Made by a program: the position numbers and the translations under genes | Shown: positions 45,896-53,672 of the stretch, piece after piece | How the letters are laid out: each line of letters opens with the position of its first letter | Position numbering within the stretch: position 1 is the first letter of the stretch | The notes under the pieces: model-generated | Database searches by the model: none | Told to the model about the DNA's origin: nothing | The model's input: the letters and a program-made list of their open reading frames with translations, nothing else | Origin: Amphiplicatus sp046296195 | GTDB taxonomy: Bacteria > Pseudomonadota > Alphaproteobacteria > Caulobacterales > Parvularculaceae | NCBI GenBank assembly: GCA_046296195.1 | Contig: JBKBLR010000013.1 | Location: forward strand, 12,242-76,241 | Length of the DNA stretch: 64,000 nucleotides | Direction: 5' to 3'

Positions 45896-48874
45896 ATGCC
45901 TGACGCATCGACCGACAAGGGCGAGAGCCCCGCGCGCGACTACAAGGACACCCTGTTCCTCCCCGACACACCCTTCCCCATGCGGGCGGGACTGCCGAAG
46001 TCGGAACCCGAATGGCTGAAGCGGTGGGAGGCGATGGACCTCTACGCCGCGCTGCGAAAGGCTGCGGCCGGCCGCCCGAAATATGTCCTCCATGACGGGC
46101 CGCCTTACGCCAACGCCCACCTGCATATGGGGCACGCCTTCAACAAGATCCTGAAGGATCTCGTCGTGCGCTCGCGCCAAGTGATGGGGTTCGACAGCAA
46201 TTACGTCCCCGGCTGGGACTGCCATGGCCTGCCCATCGAGTGGAAGGTCGAGGAGGAGTTCCGCGCCAACAACCGCAAGAAGCGCGACGTGCCGGTGCCG
46301 GAATTCCGCGCCGCCTGCCGCGCCTATGCCGAAAAATGGGTCGGCGTGCAGCGCGAGGAGTTCAAGCGCTACGGCGTCACCGGCGACTGGGATCATCCCT
46401 ACACGACCATGGCATTCGAGGCCGAAGCCGCGATCGTCGCCGAGCTGCTCAAGTTTGTCGACAAGGGCCTTCTCTATCGCGGGTCGAAGCCCGTGATGTG
46501 GTCGCCGGTCGAGCAAACCGCGCTCGCCGAAGCCGAAATCGAATATCACGACCACCAGTCGACGACGATCTGGGTGAAGTTTCCAGTTGTCGGCGTAGCT
46601 GACCAAACAGCGCTGGGAAATCCGCCCACGCAGTTTCTGGGCGCCTCCGTCGTCATCTGGACGACGACGCCATGGACGATCCCCGGCAACCGCGCGATCT
46701 GCTTCGGGCCGAAAGTTTCTTACGGCCTTTATGAAGTGACGGCGATGGAGAAAGTCGTCGATCCGAAGACGGGCGCCGAGCTGACGCCGTGGACGAAGGT
46801 CGGCGAGAAACTGATCGTCGCGGACAAGCTTTGGGACAGTGTGAAGGCGGCGGCGAAAATCGCCGAGGCCAAACACCATCGTCTCGACGGTCCTCCGATG
46901 GGCGTCGTTTGCTCCCATCCGCTCAAAGGCTTTCACGGCGGCTATACGTTCACCGTTCCCCTCCTCGCGGGCGATCATGTCACCGATGAGGAAGGCACGG
47001 GCTTTGTGCACACCGCGCCCGGCCACGGGCAGGAGGACTATATCGCGTGGCTCAACGCTGGTTTCAGCCATGCCGATATTCCGCATACGGTCGATGAGTT
47101 CGGCGCCTTCACCAGCGAGGCGCCGGGCTTTGAAGGCAAGAAAATCCTTGTCCTCGAAGGCAAGAAGGCGGGCGAGGACGGCGACGCCAACAGCGCGGTG
47201 ATCGCCGCGCTGATCCAGCACAATGCGCTCCTCGCGCGCGGGCGATTGAAGCACTCCTATCCGCATTCCTGGCGGTCGAAGGCGCCGGTCATCTTCCGCA
47301 ACACGCCGCAATGGTTCATCGCGATGGACCGCAAGAAGCCCGACGGGCGCACGCTGCGCGAGGATGCGCTCGCCGCGATCGACAACACAGACTTCACCCC
47401 GCCCGCCGGCAAGAACCGCCTGCGGTCGATGATCGAAAGCCGGCCTGACTGGCTCGTCTCGCGCCAGCGCGCCTGGGGCGTCCCGATCGCCATCTTCGTC
47501 AACCGCAAGACCGGCGAGATCCTCAACGATCCGGCGGTCAACCGGCGCATCGTCGAGGCGGTCAAGGCGCGCGGCGCCGACGCCTGGTTCGACACGCCGG
47601 CGCAGGTGTTCCTCGGCTCCGCCGGTTCCGACAACGAGTATGAGAAGATCGAGGACATTCTCGACGTCTGGTTCGATTCCGGCTCGACCCATTCCTTCGT
47701 GCTTGAAGGGCGTAAGGACCTCAAATGGCCGGCTGACCTTTACCTGGAAGGCTCAGACCAGCATCGAGGCTGGTTCCATTCCTCGCTGCTGGAGAGTTGC
47801 GGCACACGCGGGCGCGCGCCCTATGACGGGGTCTTGACGCACGGCTTCGTGCTCGACGAGGACGGGCGCAAGATGTCGAAATCGCTCGGCAATGTCGTCG
47901 ATCCGGCCGACATCATGAAGGACTATGGCGCTGATATCCTCAGGATCTGGGTCGCCTCGTCGGATTATTCGGACGACCTCAGGATCGGCAAGGAGATCCT
48001 CGGATCGGCGGTCGACGCCTACAGGAAGATGCGCAACACCATCCGCTATCTTCTCGGCGCGCTGTCAGGCTTCACGCCGGAGGAGCGCCTGCCGGTCGAG
48101 AAGATGCCGGAGCTTGAGCGCTACATGCTCCACCGCGTCGCCGAAATCGACGACGCCGTCCGCCAGGGCTACGAAGCGTTCGACTTCAAGGGCGTCTGGC
48201 GCGCCGTGTTCGACTTCGCCACGCTCGACCTTTCCGCCTTCTATCTCGATATCCGGAAAGACAGCCTGTATTGCGATCACCCGTCGTCGGAGCGCCGGCG
48301 CGCCGCGCGCACCGTGATGGAGATCCTGTTCGACCGCCTGACGGTCTGGATCGCGCCCGTGCTCGTCTTCACAACCGAGGAAGCCTGGGCGAGCCGGCAC
48401 GGAACCGAGATCGGCGGCGGCGGCTTCGCCTCGGTGCATCTGCGCACCCTGCCCGAAACGCCGACGGACTGGCGCAACGAGGCGCTCGCGGCGACCTGGG
48501 AGAGGCTCCGCGACATTAGACGCGTCGCAACCGGCGCGCTTGAAGTGGAGCGGCGAGAGAAGCGCCTCGGCGCGAGCCTCGAGGCGACGCTGAAACTCCA
48601 TCTCAAGGACGACGCGCTGTTCGACGCCGTCAAAGGCCACGACCTTGCCGAGATCTTCATCACCTCGGATGTCGCGGTCGAACGGGGCGAGGGCCCGGCG
48701 GGCGCCTTCCGCCTGCCGGAGGTCGCCGGCGTCGCCGCCGTCCCCGGGATCAGCGATCACGTCAAATGCCAGCGCTGCTGGCGGTACACAAGAGATGTCG
48801 GATCCAACGCCGCCCACCCGGACGCTTGCGCCCGTTGCGCCGACGCCGTCGATACGATGGGGACCGTCGCTTGA
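45896..48874 (+). CDS. ileS: Isoleucine--tRNA ligase
   Basis: 992 residues, the length of zinc-bearing class I IleRS. The HIGH motif is HLHMGHAFN, KMSKS is present as KMSKSLGN, the editing CP1 domain lies about 200-420, and the C-terminal zinc site is CQRCWRY plus CARC. It charges tRNA-Ile and edits valine. It is the first gene of ileS-lspA-bamF; its TGA shares a base with the lspA ATG. Confidence 0.97.
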   Translation: MPDASTDKGESPARDYKDTLFLPDTPFPMRAGLPKSEPEWLKRWEAMDLYAALRKAAAGRPKYVLHDGPPYANAHLHMGHAFNKILKDLVVRSRQVMGFDSNYVPGWDCHGLPIEWKVEEEFRANNRKKRDVPVPEFRAACRAYAEKWVGVQREEFKRYGVTGDWDHPYTTMAFEAEAAIVAELLKFVDKGLLYRGSKPVMWSPVEQTALAEAEIEYHDHQSTTIWVKFPVVGVADQTALGNPPTQFLGASVVIWTTTPWTIPGNRAICFGPKVSYGLYEVTAMEKVVDPKTGAELTPWTKVGEKLIVADKLWDSVKAAAKIAEAKHHRLDGPPMGVVCSHPLKGFHGGYTFTVPLLAGDHVTDEEGTGFVHTAPGHGQEDYIAWLNAGFSHADIPHTVDEFGAFTSEAPGFEGKKILVLEGKKAGEDGDANSAVIAALIQHNALLARGRLKHSYPHSWRSKAPVIFRNTPQWFIAMDRKKPDGRTLREDALAAIDNTDFTPPAGKNRLRSMIESRPDWLVSRQRAWGVPIAIFVNRKTGEILNDPAVNRRIVEAVKARGADAWFDTPAQVFLGSAGSDNEYEKIEDILDVWFDSGSTHSFVLEGRKDLKWPADLYLEGSDQHRGWFHSSLLESCGTRGRAPYDGVLTHGFVLDEDGRKMSKSLGNVVDPADIMKDYGADILRIWVASSDYSDDLRIGKEILGSAVDAYRKMRNTIRYLLGALSGFTPEERLPVEKMPELERYMLHRVAEIDDAVRQGYEAFDFKGVWRAVFDFATLDLSAFYLDIRKDSLYCDHPSSERRRAARTVMEILFDRLTVWIAPVLVFTTEEAWASRHGTEIGGGGFASVHLRTLPETPTDWRNEALAATWERLRDIRRVATGALEVERREKRLGASLEATLKLHLKDDALFDAVKGHDLAEIFITSDVAVERGEGPAGAFRLPEVAGVAAVPGISDHVKCQRCWRYTRDVGSNAAHPDACARCADAVDTMGTVA

Positions 48875-49401
48875 TGATCCCCACCAAAGCGTACATCGAC
48901 GATTGGGCCGCGGGCGCAAGGTCGAATCCATGGTTCCGCTGGGGAGTCCCGGCGGCGGCCTTGATCGCCATCCTCGACCAGCTGTTGAAATACTGGATCG
49001 TCCATGTCGTCGAGCTTCCTGCGAAACGGAAGATCGAGATCTCGGCGATCTTCGACGTCACCTATGTCGAGAATCGCGGCGCCTCGTTCGGCATGATGGC
49101 GGGCGGCACGACTTCGCGCATCATCCTGTCGTCGATCTCGATTGCGGTGGCGACGGCGCTCGTCATCTGGCTGGGGCGGCTGAAGCGGCGATTCGCGGCG
49201 ATCGGCGCGATCCTCATCATCGGCGGCGCCCTCGGCAATCTCTATGACCGCATCGCCTATGGCTATGTCGTCGATTTTCTCGACTTCTCCGGCCTCTACT
49301 TCCCCTGGGTCTTCAATATCGCCGACGCCGCCATCAATGTCGGGGTCGGCTGCCTTATCGTCGATGCGCTGACCCACAAGTCTGAGACTAGAAAGGACTG
49401 A
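48874..49401 (+). CDS. lspA: Lipoprotein signal peptidase (SPase II)
   Basis: 175 residues from ATG 48874, which overlaps the ileS stop (TGATG). Four membrane helices. Catalytic aspartates lie in LYDRIAYGYVVDFLDF and in NIADAAINVG, and the N-terminal LDQLLKYWI contributes to the active site. It removes signal peptides from lipidated precursors, such as the several lipoproteins in this window. The downstream BamF-type lipoprotein is one likely substrate. Confidence 0.95.
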   Translation: MIPTKAYIDDWAAGARSNPWFRWGVPAAALIAILDQLLKYWIVHVVELPAKRKIEISAIFDVTYVENRGASFGMMAGGTTSRIILSSISIAVATALVIWLGRLKRRFAAIGAILIIGGALGNLYDRIAYGYVVDFLDFSGLYFPWVFNIADAAINVGVGCLIVDALTHKSETRKD

Positions 49402-49482
49402 AGCGGCCGCCTTTACGCCGCGAAGGGGCGGGGTCTATAACCCCCGCGGGCGCGGGGGCCGGTTTCGGGAGTTAGGTTGAAG

Positions 49483-50043
49483 ATGACGAAATTCACGCTT
49501 TTGCGCGTCGCCCTCGCCCTCGGGGCGGTTGTGGCCGCCGGCGGCTGCGCCGGCATTGGCAAGGCGCTCGGCAACGGCAAGAATCCGCCGGATGAATTCG
49601 CGATCGCGACCAAGGCCCCGCTCGTCGTGCCGCCGGACTATTCGCTCCGCCCGCCGAAGCCGGGCGAGACACGCCCGCAGGAATTGACCCCGTCAGAGCG
49701 CGCGCGTCAGGTGCTGCTCGGTGACTCGGGTAGCGCGCCGCCGACCACCGGCGAGCAGCAGCTCCTCCAGAAAGCCGGCGCCCTCGGCGCCGACCAGAAT
49801 ATCCGCGCCGTACTCGCCGCCGAGAATGGCGGCCGAGGCGAGAAAGATCGCAGCCTTGCTAACCAGCTGATGTTCTGGAAATTCGTCGACGGCAAGGTCG
49901 ATGACAGCGCTGCGCCGCTGCGCGTCGATGATCCCGAAGCCTGGCATGCCGAGCGCAAGCGCGCGATCGAGGCGGTCACTGGCGAAGGCGCGCAGGTGAC
50001 GATCAGATCGGATGACGCCCTCCTCCTGCCGGGAGTCTTTTAA
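49483..50043 (+). CDS. bamF: DUF3035 / BamF-type lipoprotein
   Basis: 186 residues from ATG 49483 (AGG 6 bases upstream; a TTG two codons earlier is possible). Lipobox AGGC gives Cys22. The mature protein has KNPPDEFAIATKAPLVVPPDYSLRPP, the signature of the alphaproteobacterial DUF3035 family, described as the BamF subunit of the outer membrane beta-barrel assembly machine. Position after lspA agrees with alphaproteobacterial gene order. Naming follows family signature; the protein itself was not compared by search. Confidence 0.85.
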   Translation: MTKFTLLRVALALGAVVAAGGCAGIGKALGNGKNPPDEFAIATKAPLVVPPDYSLRPPKPGETRPQELTPSERARQVLLGDSGSAPPTTGEQQLLQKAGALGADQNIRAVLAAENGGRGEKDRSLANQLMFWKFVDGKVDDSAAPLRVDDPEAWHAERKRAIEAVTGEGAQVTIRSDDALLLPGVF

Positions 50044-50082
50044 GGGCCTGACTCTCGGCGGGGGAGGCGCAATACTGCCGCC

Positions 50083-51933
50083 ATGCCGAATCGACTCGCC
50101 CCCGCCCTTGCGGGTGTTCCCCCTGTCATCCGCCGCCTCCCGCCGACCGCCGTCAACCGCATCGCCGCCGGCGAGGTGATCGAGCGCCCGGCGGCGGCGG
50201 TGAAGGAACTCGTCGAGAACGCCATAGACGCGGGCGCGCGGCGCATTGCGGTCTCGCTCAGCGAAGGCGGCAAGCGCGCCATCGTCGTCGAGGATGACGG
50301 CTGCGGCATGGGGCCTGACGACCTTGCCCTCGCCGTCGAGCGCCATGCGACATCGAAGCTTTCCGCGGACGACAGCGGCGCGGTGGACCTTCACAATATC
50401 AGCACGCTCGGCTTTCGCGGCGAGGCGCTGCCGTCGATCGGGGCCGTTGCGCGCCTTGATATCCTGTCGCGGCGTGCAGGCGAGGCGGAGGGGGCTCGGC
50501 TCTGCGTCTGCGGCGGAAGGGTCGACGGACCTGCGCCGGCGGCCTTCAGCGGGCGCGGCACGCGCGTCACGGTAAGCGACCTTTTCTACGCCACGCCGGC
50601 GCGCCTCAAATTCCTGAAGACCGAACGATCGGAGTTCGTCGCCGCCGCCGACGCGGTCAGGCGTCTCGCCATGGCGCACGCCGAAATCGCCTTCTCCCTG
50701 ATGTCGGACGAAAGGCGCGTCTTCACGCTGGCGCCCGAACCGCCGGGGGCCGAGGGGCGCCTCAGGCGTCTCGGCGCGCTGATGGGCCGCGATTTCGAAG
50801 ACAACGCCGTTCGGGTCGAGGCCGCGCGTGAGGGCGTCACGCTGTCAGGATTCGCCGGGCTTCCGACCTACAATCGCGGGCTCCCCGACAAGCAATATCT
50901 TTTCGTCAACGGGCGTCCGGTGAAGGACAAGCTGATCGTCGGGGCCGTGCGCGCGGCCTATGCCGATTTTCTGGCGCGCGACCGGCATCCGGCGGTCGCC
51001 TTGTTCATCGACATCGACCCCGCCGAAGTCGACGTGAACGTGCATCCTGCGAAGACGGAAGTCAGGTTTCAGGACGCGGCCGGCGTGCGCGGCCTCATCG
51101 TCGGGGCGCTGCGGCACGCCCTCGCCGAGGCCGGGCACCGCGCCTCGACGACGACGAGCGCTTTCGCGCTCGGCCGCATGACGCCGCTGGGAGCCGGCGC
51201 CCGGCCGCCCGTCAATCCGTTCAGGAGCGCGCCGGCGATGGCGCAGGATGTTTTGGCGCTTAATGACCGCGCCCGGGACTACGGGACGCCGCTCATCGAC
51301 GCCGAACCCTCCGCACGCGCGACGTCTGAGAATGTTCCGCCAGCGGAGGCTCACTACCCGCTCGGCGCCGCGCGGGCGCAGGTCCACGAAACCTACATCA
51401 TCGCGCAGACCGCGGACGGGCTTGTCATCGTCGACCAGCACGCCGCCCATGAGCGCCTCGTCTATGAGGCGATGAAGCGCGGCCTCGCCGAGGGCCGCAT
51501 CGCGCGCCAGGTCTTTCTTATTCCGGAGATCGTCACGCTCGATCCTGAAGAGGCCGAGCGCCTCGATTCGCGGCGGGCTGAATTTGAAGAACTCGGCCTC
51601 GCGCTCGAGCGGTTCGGCGAGGACGCCGTCATCGTGCGCGAGGCGCCGGCCGTGATCGCCGGCAGGGACATCGCGAGCGTCGTTCGCCGCCTCGCCGACG
51701 ACCTTGCCGAGATCGGCGAAGGACTGGCGTTGAAGGAGCGCCTTGAAGAAGTCGCCGGCGCCATGGCCTGCCGAGGTTCGGTGCGGGCCGGGCGGCGCCT
51801 ATCGACTGACGAGATGAACGCCCTCCTGCGCCAGATGGAGGCGACGCCGCATTCCGGCCAATGCAACCATGGCCGTCCGACTTATGTCGAATTGAAACTT
51901 GCGGACATCGAGCGGCTGTTCGGCCGACGATGA
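50083..51933 (+). CDS. mutL: DNA mismatch repair protein MutL
   Basis: 616 residues. The GHKL ATPase domain shows AVNRIAAGEVIERPAAAVKELVENAIDAG, DDGCGMGPDDL, and TLGFRGEALPSIGAV. Residues up to about 340 form the N-terminal half with the VDVNVHPAKTEVRF motif; a linker leads to a C-terminal dimerisation domain (about 430-616) with QHAAHERLVYEAMK and the tail MEATPHSGQCNHGRPTYVEL. The last stretch resembles the metal-binding motif of MutL endonucleases. It couples mismatch recognition by MutS to strand removal. Confidence 0.96.
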   Translation: MPNRLAPALAGVPPVIRRLPPTAVNRIAAGEVIERPAAAVKELVENAIDAGARRIAVSLSEGGKRAIVVEDDGCGMGPDDLALAVERHATSKLSADDSGAVDLHNISTLGFRGEALPSIGAVARLDILSRRAGEAEGARLCVCGGRVDGPAPAAFSGRGTRVTVSDLFYATPARLKFLKTERSEFVAAADAVRRLAMAHAEIAFSLMSDERRVFTLAPEPPGAEGRLRRLGALMGRDFEDNAVRVEAAREGVTLSGFAGLPTYNRGLPDKQYLFVNGRPVKDKLIVGAVRAAYADFLARDRHPAVALFIDIDPAEVDVNVHPAKTEVRFQDAAGVRGLIVGALRHALAEAGHRASTTTSAFALGRMTPLGAGARPPVNPFRSAPAMAQDVLALNDRARDYGTPLIDAEPSARATSENVPPAEAHYPLGAARAQVHETYIIAQTADGLVIVDQHAAHERLVYEAMKRGLAEGRIARQVFLIPEIVTLDPEEAERLDSRRAEFEELGLALERFGEDAVIVREAPAVIAGRDIASVVRRLADDLAEIGEGLALKERLEEVAGAMACRGSVRAGRRLSTDEMNALLRQMEATPHSGQCNHGRPTYVELKLADIERLFGRR

Positions 51934-51954
51934 AGTCCTGGCGGCGCCGCTTTG

Positions 51955-52140
51955 ATGACGGAGGAAAAGATCGAAGGCCGCGAGACGGTCACGGCGATGA
52001 AATCACGCTCTGTTTTCGGCGACAACTAAATCGTGATCAGCGTCGTTCATCTCTGCAAGGATGGAAGCGAGACGCCGGGCGGCGCGCGGGTTTACAAGAC
52101 GGTTTCCAATCTCGACCCCCTATTCCCGGACGCCGAATGA
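51955..52140 (+). pseudogene. Possible small gene with in-frame stop, upstream of nitroreductase
   Basis: An ATG at 51955 opens a 24-residue frame (MTEEKIEGRETVTAMKS) that ends at TAA 52027. The same frame continues, after that stop, as IVISVVHLCKDGSETPGGARVYKTV and ends at 52138-52140, sharing ATGA with the nitroreductase start at 52137. Third-position composition stays GC-rich throughout. This could be a small gene broken by a nonsense mutation, or two chance frames; a GTG at 52033 would give a 35-residue product on its own. No family recognised. Confidence 0.3.
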
Positions 52141-52820
52141 CCGAACCGACCTTCACGCCGCTTGCGGCTCTCAGGGACTTCATCGAGCGCGACAAGGAAG
52201 AGATGCGCGTGCGCAGCCGCGCCTTTCTCGACGACATCAAGCGCCGGCACACCGTGCGCGACTTCCGCGCCGATCCGGTGCCGCTTGACGTGATCGAAAC
52301 CTGCATTGCGGCGGCGGGGCGCGCGCCCTCGGGCGCCAACCATCAGCCCTGGCATTTCGCAGTCGTCGGCGATCCCGCCGTCAAACGCGCCATCCGCGCG
52401 GCGGCGGAAGAAGAAGAACGGGCCTTTTACGGCGGGCGCGCCGGCGAAGAATGGCTGGAGGCGCTCGCCCCGATCGGCACCGATGCGGAAAAGCCGTTTC
52501 TCGAGACCGCGCCCTGGCTCATCGCGGTCTTCGCGCAGAAACGCGGCGGCGTGGCGGCTGGTGAGTCCCGCAAGAACTATTACATCAATGAGAGCGTCGG
52601 CATCGCCTGCGGATTCCTGATCGCGGCGCTTCATCATGCAGGTCTTGCGACGCTGACCCACACGCCGAACCCGATGACCTTTCTGAACGAGAAGCTCGGC
52701 CGTCCGCCCTCGGAGAAGGCCTATCTCCTCATCGTCGTCGGCCTGCCCGCGCGCGACGCGCTGATCCCCGACCATGCGCTCAAGAAAAAAGCGCTCAAGG
52801 ACATCATGACGGTGTTTTAG
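52137..52820 (+). CDS. Nitroreductase family FMN protein
   Basis: 227 residues from ATG 52137; the frame is open further upstream but MTEPTFTPLA begins a natural protein. The FMN phosphate contacts are in RRHTVRDFRADPVP, and GRAPSGANHQPWHF matches the nitroreductase core. The C-terminal THTPNPMTFLNEKLGRP with PSEKAYLLIVVGLPA is typical of the iodotyrosine deiodinase-like subgroup. The family reduces nitroaromatics, quinones, flavins or halogenated tyrosines with NAD(P)H; the substrate here is not defined. Confidence 0.9.
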   Translation: MTEPTFTPLAALRDFIERDKEEMRVRSRAFLDDIKRRHTVRDFRADPVPLDVIETCIAAAGRAPSGANHQPWHFAVVGDPAVKRAIRAAAEEEERAFYGGRAGEEWLEALAPIGTDAEKPFLETAPWLIAVFAQKRGGVAAGESRKNYYINESVGIACGFLIAALHHAGLATLTHTPNPMTFLNEKLGRPPSEKAYLLIVVGLPARDALIPDHALKKKALKDIMTVF

Positions 52821-52927
52821 ATCGGCGTGCGCAAAAGCATCCGCGGCTTTGCGCGGAAACGCCGCGACCATCAACGTCATGTTCAAGCGCCTTGACGCGC
52901 GATCGAAGCGCGGGGATCGAGGCGGTG

Positions 52928-53254
52928 TCAGGCGCTGAGGCGTTCTGTAATGCCTTCAATGCGCCTCGCGGCCGCATCGACAACCCGCATCGCGCCGCCG
53001 ACCGTCTCGTGATCCATCGGCTGCAATCGGGCTTCCGCCTCCGCGAGCTTTTCCTTCACCTCGAACAGCTCGTCGCAGATGGTGAGGGCCGTCAGGAGGA
53101 GCATGCGCGATTCGCCGATCTTCCCGAGGTCGCCGGCGAGCGCCCTCGACTCGTGATCGAGATGCGCGGCGAGACGGAGGAGCCGTTCCTCCTGCCCGTC
53201 CTGGCAGGCGACCTTGTAGGATCGGTCGTTCACGAGGATCTCAACCTGGGCCAT
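52928..53254 (-). CDS. zapA: Cell division protein ZapA
   Basis: 108 residues from ATG 53254. MAQVEILVNDRSYKVACQDGQEERLLRLAAHLDHE is the ZapA head domain; a coiled coil follows. ZapA tetramers bind FtsZ filaments and bundle the Z ring. It directly follows the 75-residue coiled-coil gene, with one base between, as usual in alphaproteobacteria. Codon 1 is chosen because the upstream extension has no family match. Confidence 0.9.
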   Translation of the reverse strand: MAQVEILVNDRSYKVACQDGQEERLLRLAAHLDHESRALAGDLGKIGESRMLLLTALTICDELFEVKEKLAEAEARLQPMDHETVGGAMRVVDAAARRIEGITERLSA

Positions 53255-53255
53255 T

Positions 53256-53483
53256 TCAGCGTCCCTCCGTGGCTTCAATGAGGGCTTTCAGGTCGCGGAT
53301 GGCGTCGGCAAGGTCCTCCGCCGCAGCCGACGCCTGGGATTTTGCGACCTGCGCCTGGAGCCGCGCGGCTTCGATCGCGTCGGCATTCGCTTCGAGCTCG
53401 CCGAGGCGCGCCTCAAGCCGGCACTCAAGCGCGTCAAGCGCGCCCGCAAGCCTTTCGACCGACGCCTCGAGGGAGGGTTTCAA
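53256..53483 (-). CDS. Small coiled-coil protein upstream of zapA (DUF4164-like)
   Basis: 75 residues, almost entirely one heptad-rich helix (ERLAGALDALECRLEARLGELEANADAIEAARLQAQVAKS). No signal or membrane segment. Genes of this size and composition are commonly found just before zapA in alphaproteobacteria and are often annotated DUF4164. A role in the Z ring is inferred only from position. Confidence 0.75.
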   Translation of the reverse strand: MKPSLEASVERLAGALDALECRLEARLGELEANADAIEAARLQAQVAKSQASAAAEDLADAIRDLKALIEATEGR

Positions 53484-53567
53484 GGTAAATCCCTGCGCTG
53501 GTTGACTGGCCGGAATCTGGGCGCTTTCGGCGGTTCTTGTCCAGCATCAACGAGCGGCGGCGCCCGG

Positions 53568-53592
53568 CCTTGACCCTTACACTTCGTCAAGG
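53568..53592. promoter_or_regulatory. CCTTGAC-N11-GTCAAGG dyad upstream of tkt
   Basis: Perfect 7-base arms with an 11-base spacer, 81 bases before the tkt start. Size and spacing fit a two-turn operator for a dimeric regulator. It is the only clear symmetric element between the zapA-partner gene and the tkt-gap-pgk-fba run. No regulator gene is adjacent. Confidence 0.4.
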
Positions 53593-53672
53593 CAGAGAGA
53601 CCGGCGATTGCGCGAGGAAATCGCGCGCCGGCGCGGCTTTTTCACCATCGGACGCCGGCCATCGAGGAAGTC

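Noticed and set aside
45794..47692. 632-codon minus-strand frame opposite ileS
   Set aside because: The complement of a certain IleRS with HIGH, KMSKS and zinc motifs; the frame is a by-product of GC-rich coding.
49430..49465. GC-rich hairpin between lspA and bamF as a terminator
   Set aside because: CCCCCGCG and CGCGGGGG can pair, but the loop is only two bases and no T-run follows on the plus strand.
52821..52927. 6S RNA beside zapA
   Set aside because: 6S is often near zapA in alphaproteobacteria, but the gap here is only 107 bases and no long hairpin was seen.
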